Positions 9,321 through 22,245 of a stretch of DNA of 64,000 bases are shown here, piece after piece. Where the stretch lies: assembly GCF_900109295.1 (NCBI RefSeq), contig NZ_FOIZ01000001.1:1054001-1118000 (forward strand), given 5' to 3'. The notes below the pieces were generated by a model that was given only the letters and a program-made list of their open reading frames with translations, ran no database searches and had not been told where the DNA came from. Position 1 is the first letter of the stretch. Every line of letters begins with the position of its first letter. Origin of the DNA: Cognatiyoonia koreensis (GTDB lineage: Bacteria > Pseudomonadota > Alphaproteobacteria > Rhodobacterales > Rhodobacteraceae). A program made the position numbers and the translations under genes.

Positions 9321-9454
9321 TCAAGTTCTCTGCGCGTCATCGAGCGCGCGCCAATCGCAAGTATTGCGGGACCTGCTGCGGCGCGTTGACCCATTAGGAC
9401 ACTGTCGCGGTAATCTTGCCGTTAAAACTCAGTTTGTTGGTTATTCCTTCCGCG

Positions 9455-9658
9455 CTACGTTCGACCAGCGCCCCTGACCCAAAGCATATGCGAAAGCATG
9501 ATAACAAATAGCGGAGCTAGGAACTGCACATCGGATTTTGCGAGAGTTGATTTATAGACTTTCGATGCGACCAGAACTGCGACAATCATTGCAACGCAAT
9601 GTGCAATCGCAGGTCGCAAAATCATTTGTGCCTTTGAACCAGTCGCGTGTCGTATCAT
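9455..9658 (-). CDS. Possible small membrane protein (doubtful)
   Basis: A 67-codon frame with two hydrophobic segments (around VAMIVAVLVASKV and FLAPLFVIMLSHMLWV) ending GAGRT. It lies downstream of usg on the same strand, next to the decayed gene at 8926-9320. No good ribosome site is visible before the ATG. It may be a small two-helix membrane protein or another remnant in a decaying 800-base stretch. I do not recognise it. Confidence 0.3.
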   Translation of the reverse strand: MIRHATGSKAQMILRPAIAHCVAMIVAVLVASKVYKSTLAKSDVQFLAPLFVIMLSHMLWVRGAGRT

Positions 9659-9701
9659 CCAGCATGGCCGGTACTGCTGAATATTTGAACGTCCAGCAAG
9701 C

Positions 9702-9965
9702 TTAATGCAGCGTGAATTCGCCTGTCACGTTCCGCCATTCGCCAGGCGAGATCATTTTGCGATGTACGAATTTTACCGAATGCAGCGGACCGTCGAGTTC
9801 GCGTTGCCAGAACTCGATAAACTGGAAGAGACGGTCGTGGTCAGGCGCAAGATCATATTCCTGCCAGATAAAGGTGTTCAACACGCTTTGATGATCCGGC
9901 ATACGGTAGAAAATTTCAGCAGTCGTCAGCCCGTATCCCTTTAACAGCAATTCTGTTTCGGTCAT
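9702..9965 (-). CDS. usg: Usg-family protein
   Basis: An 87-residue soluble protein starting MTETELLLKGYGLTTAEI with the conserved YRMPDH..LNTFIWQEYDLAPD block and a C-terminal EWRNVTGEF. This matches the small Usg family found in alphaproteobacteria, sometimes near trp genes. The biochemical role is unknown. The ATG at 9965 follows GAGG at 5 bases; the in-frame upstream ATG at 10004 lacks a ribosome site and adds non-conserved residues. It is divergent from gyrA across an AT-rich 195-base gap that probably holds both promoters. Confidence 0.85.
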   Translation of the reverse strand: MTETELLLKGYGLTTAEIFYRMPDHQSVLNTFIWQEYDLAPDHDRLFQFIEFWQRELDGPLHSVKFVHRKMISPGEWRNVTGEFTLH

Positions 9966-10160
9966 GTAAACCTCATCGTTTCTTGGCTTTATTCCTTCAG
10001 CCAACCACAGAACAAATATAAGTCAATGAAAACATATTATTAGCAATCATATTTGGTGGCTGCCAAAGAGTCTGCGCCACGCCCATTGCACGCCATATAG
10101 GGTGTCTGATAAAGTCCGGAAAACGACATCTAGTGATGCGAAAAAGAACAGGCGAGTGAT

Positions 10161-12923
10161 GTGAGCGATACACCAGAAACCCCTGAAAATGATGAAGAAA
10201 ATGTTCCGCCTCGGCCAGTTTATGATGGCCCGACGGTTTCGATCATTGATGAGATGCGCACATCCTACTTGGATTATGCCATGTCTGTCATCGTTTCGCG
10301 AGCGATTCCAGATCTGCGTGACGGGCTGAAGCCGGTACACCGTCGTATCCTTTATGCGATGCATGAAACAGGCAATACGCACGATAAGTCCTATCGCAAA
10401 TCCGCCCGTCCAGTCGGCGATGTCATGGGGAAGTATCACCCCCACGGCGACAGCGCGATCTACGAGGCCTTGGTCCGCATGGCGCAGGATTTCTCGATGT
10501 CCCTGCCGTTGCTCGATGGACAGGGCAACTTTGGCTCAATGGACGGCGATAACGCTGCGGCGATGCGCTATACTGAAGTTCGCATGGACAAACCTGCGGC
10601 CTACCTTCTTGCAGATATCGATAAGGATACGGTCGATTTCCAAGACAATTACGACGGTAAGGACCGAGAGCCAACGGTCTTGCCGGCCCGTTTCCCGAAT
10701 ATGCTGGTTAACGGGGCTGGCGGAATTGCGGTCGGTATGGCGACGAATATCCCGCCACACAATCTTGGTGAGGTGGTGGACGCGACGCTCGCACTGATTG
10801 ACGAGCCTGATCTTTCGTCAGAGCAGTTGATCGAATACGTGCCAGGTCCGGATTTCCCGACAGGCGGTATCATGCTGGGCCGGTCCGGTGCGCGCAAAGC
10901 TTATTTGGAAGGGCGTGGCTCTGTTATCATCCGTTCTAAGACGCACGTCGAAGAGTTAAGGAAGGATCGCTACGCCATTGTAATTGATGAGATTCCGTAC
11001 CAGGTGAACAAATCGTCAATGATCGATAAGATAGCTGAAGCGGCACGCGAGAAACGCATCGAAGGCATAGCGCATGTTCAGGACGAATCCGACCGTAATG
11101 GTGTCCGGGTTGTTGTGGAGTTGAAGCGCGATGCGACGGCGGAGGTGGTATTGAACCAGCTATTCCGCTTTACGCCTATGCAGACCTATTTTGGCTGTAA
11201 CATGCTGGCCTTGAATGGCGGCAAGCCGGAGCAATTGACCCTACGCCGGTTCCTGACCTCGTTCATCGATTTCCGTGAAGATGTTGTGGCCCGCCGCACC
11301 GCGTTCGAACTGCGCAAGGCACGCGAACGGAGCCATATTCTGTGTGGTTTGGCTGTGGCTGTGACCAACATTGACGAGGTTGTTGCGACAATTCGGTCCT
11401 CTGCTGATGCCGCTACCGCCCGTGCCAAGCTGATGGAGCGGCGCTGGCCTGCGGAATCGATCCTTGATTACATCAAGCTCATCGACGATCCGACCCATAC
11501 AGCAAATGAAGATGGCACATATAACCTGTCGGAAACTCAGGCACGTGCCATTCTCGACCTGCGTTTGCAGCGCCTGACCCAGATCGGTGTGAAAGAAGTC
11601 ACCGACGAACTTGAAGAACTTGCTGCAAAAATCAAGGAGTACCTCGAAATCCTAGGATCGCGTGATCGGATCATGCAGATCATTCGAGATGAACTGAGCG
11701 AAGTCAAAAACCTGTTTGCCGTGCCGCGCCGGACCCAAATCGTCGACTGGGCCGGCGATATGGACGACGAAGATTTGATCGAACGCGAAGATATGGTCGT
11801 GACAGTTACATCCGGTGGATACATCAAACGCACCGCACTTGCCGATTTCCGCGCTCAGCGGCGTGGCGGCAAAGGTCTGACGTCAATGCAGACAAAAGAA
11901 GAGGACGTGGTGACAACGCTTTTCGTGGCCAATACGCACACGCAGTTGTTGTTCTTTACGACGGACGGAATGGTCTACAAGCTCAAGACCTGGCGCCTGC
12001 CGCTCGGTTCACGCACAGCCAAAGGCAAGGCCATTGTCAATATCCTGCCCATTCCACCCGGTGTTTCCATCGCTGCCATCATGCCAGTCGATCGGGCTGA
12101 AGATGAATGGGACGATCTGCAGGTCGTCTTTGCGACATCCGCTGGAACGGTGCGCCGGAATAAGCTTTCTGATTTCACCAATGTGAAATCGAACGGTAAG
12201 ATCGCGATGAAATTCGAGGGCGAGCATGAGAAGACAACGCTGATCAATGCCCGCATCGCGTCGAATGACGATGATGTCATGCTTGTGACCGATTCCGGAC
12301 GTGCGATCCGATTCCCGGCAACAGCTGTGCGAGTCTTCAATAGTCGCGGATCCGTTGGGGTACGCGGGATCAGGCTTCAAGGCGACGACAAGGTCGTCAG
12401 CATGTCGATCATACGACACTTTGAGGCCGAGGCCGATGAACGAGCAGCATATCTAAAAATGCGCCGTGCGATGGCGGGTCTGACTGATGATGCAGAGAAC
12501 GAAGATGAAGATGCGGCCCCTGCTGGCGCGATCAGCCCAGAACGGTATGCCGAGATGTCCGCGGCCGAAAACCTGATCCTCACCATCACAGCAAAAGGCT
12601 CCGGCAAACTGTCATCCAGTCATGACTATCCGGTCCGTGGACGTGGTGGTATGGGCGTTGCCGCGATGGACAAGGCAATGCGGGGCGGTCCTTTGGTTAC
12701 ATCCTTCCCCGTCGAGCTTGGCGATCAGATCATGTTGGTGACTTCAACCGGTCAATCCATTCGCGTTCCGGTTGAAGGTATCAGCTTCCGCAGCAGGGGT
12801 GCGGGGGGCGTTAAAGTCTTTGATACCGGCAAAGGTGAGACGGTCGTCAGCGTGGCCTGGATTGCGGATCAGGGCGAAGATGATGACGCAGAGGCAACAG
12901 ATTCCGCTTCTTCAACCGAATAA
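10161..12923 (+). CDS. gyrA: DNA gyrase subunit A
   Basis: A 920-residue subunit of the ATP-dependent type II topoisomerase that introduces negative supercoils with GyrB. It starts at GTG (10161). The catalytic tyrosine is in AAMRYTE (Y137). The GyrA-box QRRGGKG (in [13 protein letters not shown]) in the C-terminal beta-pinwheel separates it from ParC. The quinolone-resistance region reads [17 protein letters not shown]: Ser at the E. coli S83 position (here S98) and Glu instead of Asp at the D87 position (here E102). An acidic insert near residues 780-800 ([12 protein letters not shown]) and an acidic tail lengthen it relative to the roughly 875-residue E. coli protein. Confidence 0.97.
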   Translation: MSDTPETPENDEENVPPRPVYDGPTVSIIDEMRTSYLDYAMSVIVSRAIPDLRDGLKPVHRRILYAMHETGNTHDKSYRKSARPVGDVMGKYHPHGDSAIYEALVRMAQDFSMSLPLLDGQGNFGSMDGDNAAAMRYTEVRMDKPAAYLLADIDKDTVDFQDNYDGKDREPTVLPARFPNMLVNGAGGIAVGMATNIPPHNLGEVVDATLALIDEPDLSSEQLIEYVPGPDFPTGGIMLGRSGARKAYLEGRGSVIIRSKTHVEELRKDRYAIVIDEIPYQVNKSSMIDKIAEAAREKRIEGIAHVQDESDRNGVRVVVELKRDATAEVVLNQLFRFTPMQTYFGCNMLALNGGKPEQLTLRRFLTSFIDFREDVVARRTAFELRKARERSHILCGLAVAVTNIDEVVATIRSSADAATARAKLMERRWPAESILDYIKLIDDPTHTANEDGTYNLSETQARAILDLRLQRLTQIGVKEVTDELEELAAKIKEYLEILGSRDRIMQIIRDELSEVKNLFAVPRRTQIVDWAGDMDDEDLIEREDMVVTVTSGGYIKRTALADFRAQRRGGKGLTSMQTKEEDVVTTLFVANTHTQLLFFTTDGMVYKLKTWRLPLGSRTAKGKAIVNILPIPPGVSIAAIMPVDRAEDEWDDLQVVFATSAGTVRRNKLSDFTNVKSNGKIAMKFEGEHEKTTLINARIASNDDDVMLVTDSGRAIRFPATAVRVFNSRGSVGVRGIRLQGDDKVVSMSIIRHFEAEADERAAYLKMRRAMAGLTDDAENEDEDAAPAGAISPERYAEMSAAENLILTITAKGSGKLSSSHDYPVRGRGGMGVAAMDKAMRGGPLVTSFPVELGDQIMLVTSTGQSIRVPVEGISFRSRGAGGVKVFDTGKGETVVSVAWIADQGEDDDAEATDSASSTE

Positions 12924-12975
12924 TAGGTCAAAAACAAGGTTTTGTTGCGACAAAGGTGAAAAACCGATAACGATA

Positions 12976-13017
12976 GCCTCAAGAGGTATAAAACCTCAGT
13001 GAAAAACGATTTGAGGC
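12976..13017 (+). promoter_or_regulatory. Leader with nested hairpin covering the ribosome site of the beta-barrel gene
   Basis: GCCTCAA (12976-12982) is the exact complement of TTGAGGC (13011-13017), and GAGGT (12983-12987) pairs with ACCTC (12993-12997) inside it. The GAGG at 13013-13016 is also the apparent ribosome site, 8 bases before the ATG at 13025. Four alternating CCTC/GAGG blocks permit competing pairings. It could be a translational switch or thermometer; untested. Confidence 0.4.
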
Positions 13018-13024
13018 TAGAGCA

Positions 13025-13735
13025 ATGTCAAAGCAAACCTTCATTACGGCTGCCGTTTTGGCAGTTATCGGATCAGATGCCATGGCGCAGGGCGTCACCG
13101 GTGGCTCCATTGGTGTAGAGGTAACGCAACCTACCGATTTCGACGAATTTGTCGGGACAAACTACTTTGGTGCAATCGAGTATGGCATTAATCGCCAGTT
13201 CGCGGTTAGCGCCGACGTTTCAAGCTATCGTTTCGACAGCTTGGACCAAGACGCGACAAGTGCCACGCTGCACGGCGTATATCATCTGAGCGACACCGCT
13301 TCCCTTGGTGGATTTTACGGGCAGGACAAGCTTGAAGACGGCGACTCGATCAATATTTTCGGTGTCGAAGGTGGCACCGAGTTCATGGGCGGCCAGGTCG
13401 AAGGCTACATTGGTATGGCCGATAATGATGCGGAAACGATGATCTTTGGTGTTGATGGAAACTACGCATTTTCGGAATCGATCTCGTTCAAGGGCGGTGC
13501 TGCATTCTCTGACTCTGGTGACGAGGGTTCCGCCTCCACGATCTCGATTGGTGCTGAATATACGATCACTGGTGGCCCTTCGCTGTATGCTGAAGTTGGC
13601 AACGTGAGCGTCGATGACGGTGGAACCGATGAAAGTGAAACCTTTGTAGGGGTGGGTGCGCGCATCAATTTTGGCGCTGCACGCGGCACAACATTTGGTC
13701 AGCGTTCAATCTTTGAAGCACTGCCAAAGTTCTAA
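13025..13735 (+). CDS. Putative outer-membrane beta-barrel (porin-like) protein
   Basis: A 236-residue exported protein. A signal peptide (about 1-21, cleaved after DAMA-Q) precedes a mature part rich in Gly, Asp, Ser and aromatic residues with alternating polar/hydrophobic strands, such as NYFGAIEYGIN, ATLHGVYHLS and FVGVGARINF. That pattern is expected of an 8- to 12-strand barrel. The last residue of the ORF is Phe, the usual C-terminal signal for BAM-dependent insertion. No close named family is recognised; it resembles the small porin-like proteins of Rhodobacteraceae. It is single, between gyrA and trmFO, with an unusual hairpin leader just upstream of its start. Confidence 0.7.
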   Translation: MSKQTFITAAVLAVIGSDAMAQGVTGGSIGVEVTQPTDFDEFVGTNYFGAIEYGINRQFAVSADVSSYRFDSLDQDATSATLHGVYHLSDTASLGGFYGQDKLEDGDSINIFGVEGGTEFMGGQVEGYIGMADNDAETMIFGVDGNYAFSESISFKGGAAFSDSGDEGSASTISIGAEYTITGGPSLYAEVGNVSVDDGGTDESETFVGVGARINFGAARGTTFGQRSIFEALPKF

Positions 13736-13749
13736 ACACATCTTTGCAA

Positions 13750-13779
13750 ATGCCCGCGATTCAACTACATCGCGGGCAT
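13750..13779 (+). promoter_or_regulatory. Perfect hairpin enclosing the trmFO start codon
   Basis: ATGCCCGCGAT (13750-13760) is the exact reverse complement of ATCGCGGGCAT (13769-13779), with an 8-base loop. The 3' arm contains the first two bases of the trmFO ATG (13778) and all sequence where a ribosome site should lie. No T-run follows, so it is not a classical terminator. It could end the preceding messenger and limit trmFO translation. Confidence 0.5.
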
Positions 13780-15130
13780 GAGCACACTTCACATCATCGG
13801 CGGTGGTATGGCCGGGTCCGAGGCCGCGTGGCAGGCAGCTAACGCGGGTCTTTCTGTTGTTATCCACGAAATGCGCCCCAAGGTCGAAACTTTCGCCCAC
13901 CGGACTGGTAATTTGGGTGAAATGGTTTGTTCAAATTCATTTCGTTCCGACGATCACGAACAGAACGCCGTCGGATTGTTGCATTGGGAAATGCGCCAAG
14001 CGGGCGGATTGATCATGGACATGGCGCAAAAGCACCGATTGCCAGCGGGTGGTGCGTTGGCTGTGGATCGTGATCCGTTTGCCGAGAGCGTGACCGCTGC
14101 CCTCAAGTCTCATCCACGCATTTCAGTGTCCTATGAAGAAATCACTTCTTTGCCGGAAGAAGGTCGTTGGATTATTGCCACTGGCCCATTGACGTCCGGT
14201 AGTTTGGCTGAAGCAATCCAGCGGGAAACGGGTGCCGATGCGTTGGCGTTTTTCGATGCCATCGCACCTATCGCTTACAAAGACAGCATCAATATGAATG
14301 TGGCTTGGATGCAGTCTCGTTATGACAAGGGAGAAACCGAGGAAGAGCGGACCGCCTATTTGAATTGTCCGATGTCCAAGGACCAATACGAGTTATTCAT
14401 TGACGCTCTTCTCGCTGCGGAAAAGACCGAGTTCAAGGAGGGCGAGACTGCAAAGTATTTCGATGGCTGCTTGCCAATCGAAGTCATGGCCGAACGGGGC
14501 CGGGAGACATTGCGATTTGGTCCGATGAAGCCAGTTGGTTTAACGAACAGTCACGATCCCACGAATAAGCCTTATGCAGTTGTCCAGCTGCGCCGCGACA
14601 ATAAACTTGGCACGCTCTACAATATTGTCGGATTTCAAACCAAGATGAAGTATGGCGCGCAGAAGGCTGTTTTTTCTATGATACCCGGCCTGGAAAACGC
14701 CGAGTTTGCCCGACTTGGTGGCATTCACCGCAATACTTTTATCAACTCACCGATTTTGTTGGACGAAGAGATGCGGTTACGGAGTAAGCCCCACCTCCGC
14801 TTCGCAGGGCAGATCACCGGCGTGGAAGGCTACGTCGAAAGCGCCGCTATGGGTTTGCTAGCCGGCCGAATGGCCGCTGCAGAGCTTAACGGTGAGAAGC
14901 TGGTGGCTGTGCCGGACACGACCGCGATGGGCGCACTTGTTACACACATCACCGGTGGTGCCGATGCAAAATCGTTTCAGCCGATGAATGTAAACTTTGG
15001 TCTATTCCCGCCACTTGAAGGAACGAAAGGCGGTCGGAAGGGTCGGAAGGAACGATACAAGGGCTATACTGACCGCGCAAAGGCCGATTGGTTGGCTTGG
15101 CTTACCCAGAAGGCACTAGACGCAGCCTGA
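13778..15130 (+). CDS. trmFO: Methylenetetrahydrofolate-tRNA-(uracil-54-C5)-methyltransferase TrmFO
   Basis: A 450-residue FAD-dependent enzyme that makes 5-methyluridine at position 54 of tRNA using methylenetetrahydrofolate and NAD(P)H, distinct from SAM-dependent TrmA. The N-terminus has the FAD Rossmann motif [12 protein letters not shown]. The conserved [44 protein letters not shown] core (about 329-360) and [12 protein letters not shown] tail are present. It starts within a perfect hairpin and is followed 21 bases later by a methyltransferase and gluQ on the same strand. Confidence 0.96.
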   Translation: MSTLHIIGGGMAGSEAAWQAANAGLSVVIHEMRPKVETFAHRTGNLGEMVCSNSFRSDDHEQNAVGLLHWEMRQAGGLIMDMAQKHRLPAGGALAVDRDPFAESVTAALKSHPRISVSYEEITSLPEEGRWIIATGPLTSGSLAEAIQRETGADALAFFDAIAPIAYKDSINMNVAWMQSRYDKGETEEERTAYLNCPMSKDQYELFIDALLAAEKTEFKEGETAKYFDGCLPIEVMAERGRETLRFGPMKPVGLTNSHDPTNKPYAVVQLRRDNKLGTLYNIVGFQTKMKYGAQKAVFSMIPGLENAEFARLGGIHRNTFINSPILLDEEMRLRSKPHLRFAGQITGVEGYVESAAMGLLAGRMAAAELNGEKLVAVPDTTAMGALVTHITGGADAKSFQPMNVNFGLFPPLEGTKGGRKGRKERYKGYTDRAKADWLAWLTQKALDAA

Positions 15131-15151
15131 CTCCCGGGCCTACGTTAAGGC

Positions 15152-15766
15152 ATGTCTGACAAGGATCCTCTGAAACCGAAGCTATGGACGCCACGCCCAG
15201 TGGCGGAAACGATGGCGGTCTATAGTGATTGGGCCGAAAGCTATGACGCTGACCTTGCGAAGCGCGGCTATCATACTCCGCAGCGCGTCGCGCAGGCCCT
15301 TCGCACCCAGATGTCAGAGGACGGACCGGTTCTCGATTTCGGATGCGGGACGGGACTATCCGGTAAGGCGCTGAATAGTCTGGGATTTGACCCAATACAC
15401 GGGGTTGATATTACTGCGGAAATGGCTGAACAAGCCCGTGCGAAGAATATCTATGAAAGGGTCTGGGTCGGAACACCGGGGCAACCGCCCTGCCCGGCTG
15501 GCTCGTACAAGGCGATTGTCGCGACAGGTGTTATTAGCCTAGGTGCCGCGCCGCCCGAATCGCTTTCCATAGTTCTAGCGAGCCTGTCTTCAGGTAACCT
15601 TCTTGCGTTTTCCTTCAACGATCCTACACTCGAAGATGGAAGGTACGATGCCGTACTTTCGAAGCTCGTTTCCGATGGCGCGCTGACAATCCTGTCGCGA
15701 GAGCATGGTCCACACCTTGATGATATGAAGATGGGTGCTGACGTTATCGTCGCCCGACGGAACTGA
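15152..15766 (+). CDS. Class I SAM-dependent methyltransferase
   Basis: A 204-residue soluble protein. The SAM-binding motif I is VLDFGCGTGLSG (about residues 60-71), followed by an acidic residue ending strand 2 in IHGVDIT. The N-terminal VYSDWAESYDADLAKRGY segment is typical of small-molecule or protein methyltransferases in the TPMT/UbiE-like group. The acceptor is not predictable. It sits between trmFO and gluQ, 21 and 12 bases from each, probably in one transcript, but a tRNA substrate would be a guess. Confidence 0.8.
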   Translation: MSDKDPLKPKLWTPRPVAETMAVYSDWAESYDADLAKRGYHTPQRVAQALRTQMSEDGPVLDFGCGTGLSGKALNSLGFDPIHGVDITAEMAEQARAKNIYERVWVGTPGQPPCPAGSYKAIVATGVISLGAAPPESLSIVLASLSSGNLLAFSFNDPTLEDGRYDAVLSKLVSDGALTILSREHGPHLDDMKMGADVIVARRN

Positions 15767-15778
15767 GCAGGCGCAAAA

Positions 15779-16615
15779 ATGATTACGCGATTTGCGCCTT
15801 CCCCAACGGGTCCACTCCACCTTGGTCATGCTTATTCCGCTCTGCTTGCGCATGACATGGCAATGGTCGCCAGTGGCACTTTTCTTTTAAGGATTGAAGA
15901 CATCGACCAAAGCCGGTCCCGCCCGGAATGGGCAGCGCAGATTTACGACGATCTGACATGGCTTGGCCTAAGTTGGCCCGAACCTGTCATGCGGCAATCA
16001 GAGCGTGCAAATGAATACAAGGCAGCACTGGAGAGGCTGTGGAGTTTGGACCTTCTCTACCCATGCACATGTTCGCGCCGCGATGTTCAAGACGCTCTTG
16101 GGGCACCGCAAGAAGGTGCCCCGCTGCATGGACCCGATGGGTTGATCTACCCTGGGACATGCCGGGATAGGTCGAAGCAAGCCGCGATGCCAGATGCTGT
16201 GTTGCGTCTTGATATGTCAAAAGCGGCTCGCAAGATTAGCTTCATTGAAGAAGTAGGCATCGCAAAGAAACACACGTTTTTGCCGGAGACGCTGATTACT
16301 TCAATCGGCGACGTTGTACTGGCCCGGCGGGACATGGGCACTTCGTACCATCTCTCCGTAGTCGTTGATGATGCGGAGCAGCAAGTATCGCACGTTGTCC
16401 GCGGGAAAGATCTAGCGCCTGCGACACCAATTCACGTCTTACTGCAGTCCCTTCTCGGATTGCCGACCCCAGTTTATCACCATCACAAGCTGATCCGTGA
16501 TGAGGCTGGAAAGCGTCTTGCAAAACGCGATGACGCGCGGGCAATCACGAAATATCGCGATGCCGGTGTCACACCAGAAGGTATCAGGGAGCTTCTGAAT
16601 CTTCCGCCACGGTGA
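15779..16615 (+). CDS. gluQ: Glutamyl-Q tRNA(Asp) synthetase
   Basis: A 278-residue paralogue of the GluRS catalytic domain without an anticodon-binding domain. It attaches glutamate to queuosine in the tRNA(Asp) anticodon. Visible are the class I signature FAPSPTGPLHLGHAYSA (HIGH-like), a zinc-binding site (CTCSRRD at about 98-104 and Cys in YPGTC about 25 residues later) and the KMSKS-equivalent KRLAKRDDA near residue 245. The length and the lack of a C-terminal domain separate it from GltX. Its 3' end overlaps convergent hisI by 32 bases. Confidence 0.93.
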   Translation: MITRFAPSPTGPLHLGHAYSALLAHDMAMVASGTFLLRIEDIDQSRSRPEWAAQIYDDLTWLGLSWPEPVMRQSERANEYKAALERLWSLDLLYPCTCSRRDVQDALGAPQEGAPLHGPDGLIYPGTCRDRSKQAAMPDAVLRLDMSKAARKISFIEEVGIAKKHTFLPETLITSIGDVVLARRDMGTSYHLSVVVDDAEQQVSHVVRGKDLAPATPIHVLLQSLLGLPTPVYHHHKLIRDEAGKRLAKRDDARAITKYRDAGVTPEGIRELLNLPPR

Positions 16616-16958
16616 CGATTTCAACTTCGTTCCCGTTTCGAACAGCCGTAAAGAAGCAGGTGCGGCGACCGGTATGGCAAGCCGGACCTTCTTGTTTGAC
16701 TTCGATCAGCAGGCAATCGCGGTCACAATCGATGCGGAGATCAACAAGGGTTTGAGTGTTGCCGCTAGTCGCCCCCTTTACCCAATATTCTTGTCTCGAT
16801 CTAGACCAATAGGTCACCTGCCCGCTTTCGAGCGTCTTTGAAATGCTGTCAGCATTCATCCATGCCATCATGAGAACTTCACCGGAGTTGGCGTCTTGCG
16901 CAATTGCGGGAATCAGTCCGTTGGAATTGAACTTGAGCGACGCTGTATCGAAGGCCAT
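16584..16958 (-). CDS. hisI: Phosphoribosyl-AMP cyclohydrolase
   Basis: A 124-residue enzyme of histidine biosynthesis (third step: PR-AMP to ProFAR). The conserved core DANSGEVLMMAWMN, TYWSRSRQEYWVKG, DCDRDCLLIEVKQEGPACHTGRRTCFF-like region (about 81-107) contains the Cys/Asp metal ligands for Zn2+ and Mg2+. It is monofunctional, lacking the HisE half. The ATG at 16958 follows AAAGGA at 6 bases and begins MAFDTASLKF; the open frame further upstream is not conserved. It converges on gluQ with a 32-base overlap and is divergent from the NifU-like gene. Confidence 0.95.
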   Translation of the reverse strand: MAFDTASLKFNSNGLIPAIAQDANSGEVLMMAWMNADSISKTLESGQVTYWSRSRQEYWVKGATSGNTQTLVDLRIDCDRDCLLIEVKQEGPACHTGRRTCFFTAVRNGNEVEIVTVAEDSEAP

Positions 16959-17023
16959 TGTTTTTCCTTTGCAAGTTCTGGGCTGCGGCCTATCTAGAAT
17001 GACGTATCTGGAAGGGCAAATGT

Positions 17024-17461
17024 ATGTCGCTCGAAACCGACCTGATGAAACTCTATTCCCAGCGAATTCTCGAACTCGCTGCAGACATTCCGCATGTCGG
17101 TCGTTTGCCAGCACCAGATGCTTCGGTCAAGAAACGCTCTCCACTTTGCGGATCGACGGTGACTGTCGATATTAATGTCGCCGATGGAAAAATCAGCGAA
17201 TACTCTCAGGATGTCAAAGCGTGTGCACTTGGTCAGGCTGCTGCATCAGTTATCGGTGCGAATGTCGTCGGGCTGGACGCTCCTGCTGTGCGCAAGGGGC
17301 GCGATCAGCTCTTTGCAATGTTGAAAGAAGACGGACCGGTGCCTGACGCGCCATTCAACGGACTTGAAGTTCTTTTGCCAGCGAAGGATTACAAGAACCG
17401 TCATGCATCAATAATGCTCGCGCTTGATGCGACCGTCGAAGCACTTGACGCAATCGACTGA
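17024..17461 (+). CDS. NifU/IscU-like iron-sulfur scaffold homologue with altered third ligand
   Basis: A 145-residue protein of the NifU N-terminal (IscU-like) fold. Two of the three scaffold cysteines are kept: C42 in SPLCGS and C67 in KACALG. At the third position, where IscU has HCS, this protein has HAS (A128 after H127), so assembly of a normal [2Fe-2S] cluster on three cysteines is doubtful. The general fold and the position of the first two Cys are clear. It is divergent from hisI and is not near isc or suf genes. It may be a degenerate scaffold or a regulator. Confidence 0.8.
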   Translation: MSLETDLMKLYSQRILELAADIPHVGRLPAPDASVKKRSPLCGSTVTVDINVADGKISEYSQDVKACALGQAAASVIGANVVGLDAPAVRKGRDQLFAMLKEDGPVPDAPFNGLEVLLPAKDYKNRHASIMLALDATVEALDAID

Positions 17462-17474
17462 CAGCATCGTCAAA

Positions 17475-17515
17475 GAAAAAACCGCCGCACATCCGGGACA
17501 AGGATGGCGGCGGCA
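17475..17515 (-). terminator. Rho-independent terminator
   Basis: Read on the minus strand: a GC-rich stem CCGCCGC.../...GCGGCGG with an internal GGAT/ATCC extension, followed directly by TTTTTT (17482-17476). It would end transcription from the small membrane-protein gene or the candidate RNA upstream of it. Confidence 0.75.
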
Positions 17516-17580
17516 GGAAAGCGGGCCTTTGATCGGAGTCCAAGGGGGAGGCAAAACCCCACTAAATAGGACTTAAAGAC
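17475..17580 (-). ncRNA. Candidate structured small RNA or structured 3' UTR
   Basis: On the minus strand a nested hairpin lies at 17573-17537: outer stem AGTCC/GGACT, inner TGGGG...CCCC, with CCTCCCCC partly in the loop. It is followed by spacer and then a strong terminator at 17515-17475. The C-rich loop could mimic an anti-ribosome-site region, as in Rhodobacter CCUCC-loop RNAs. It could equally be the 3' UTR of the small gene ending at 17649. No promoter is proven. Confidence 0.35.
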
Positions 17581-17648
17581 AGGCAGGTCTTCTAGCGCAC
17601 GTGTGGGACAGGCAGCGCTAAATGCCGACCAAAAGGACGCTGGGCAGG

Positions 17649-17771
17649 TCAGATCATCCCAGGCAGGGATAACCCGACAAACAGCATCACGAGCAAAGCA
17701 ACAGCACCCAATGCGTCCGCGATAATCGTATCCTGCGATCGCTTGATCGCTGATTTGATATCCTTTGTCAT
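17649..17771 (-). CDS. Very small single-pass membrane protein
   Basis: A 40-residue protein starting MTKDIKSAIKRSQDTII, then one hydrophobic helix (ALGAVALLVMLFVGLSL), ending PGMI. The ATG at 17771 is chosen because AGGAG lies 6 bases upstream; an in-frame ATG at 17813 (54 residues, starting MRTKWQQKRM) is possible with a weaker AGGG site. The pattern of charged amphipathic N-terminus and one helix is common among small Rhodobacteraceae membrane proteins. Function unknown. It lies downstream of recG on the same strand, 104 bases after its stop. Confidence 0.6.
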   Translation of the reverse strand: MTKDIKSAIKRSQDTIIADALGAVALLVMLFVGLSLPGMI

Positions 17772-17875
17772 TGCCTGCTCCTGCATTCGTTTCTGTTGCC
17801 ACTTTGTTCTCATATTGCATTTACCCTGTAAAGAACTTTTTAAGAACATTTGTGAACAAAATGGTACGCCCAGCG

Positions 17876-22128
<4,253 letters not shown>

Positions 22129-22245
22129 TTACCCCCGCCGCTGAAGACTGGCGCATTATTCGCCTGCCTTCAGTTTTAGGTCCGTGCGTTGGGATCGTCC
22201 AGCCGTTAGGACGTTGGGTAAGCCACCGATTTCTTTCGTTCGTAG

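Noticed and set aside
9274..9477. A 67-codon plus-strand frame in the decayed interval
   Set aside because: It lies opposite the start of the pseudogene and its promoter, with no ribosome site and an odd composition.
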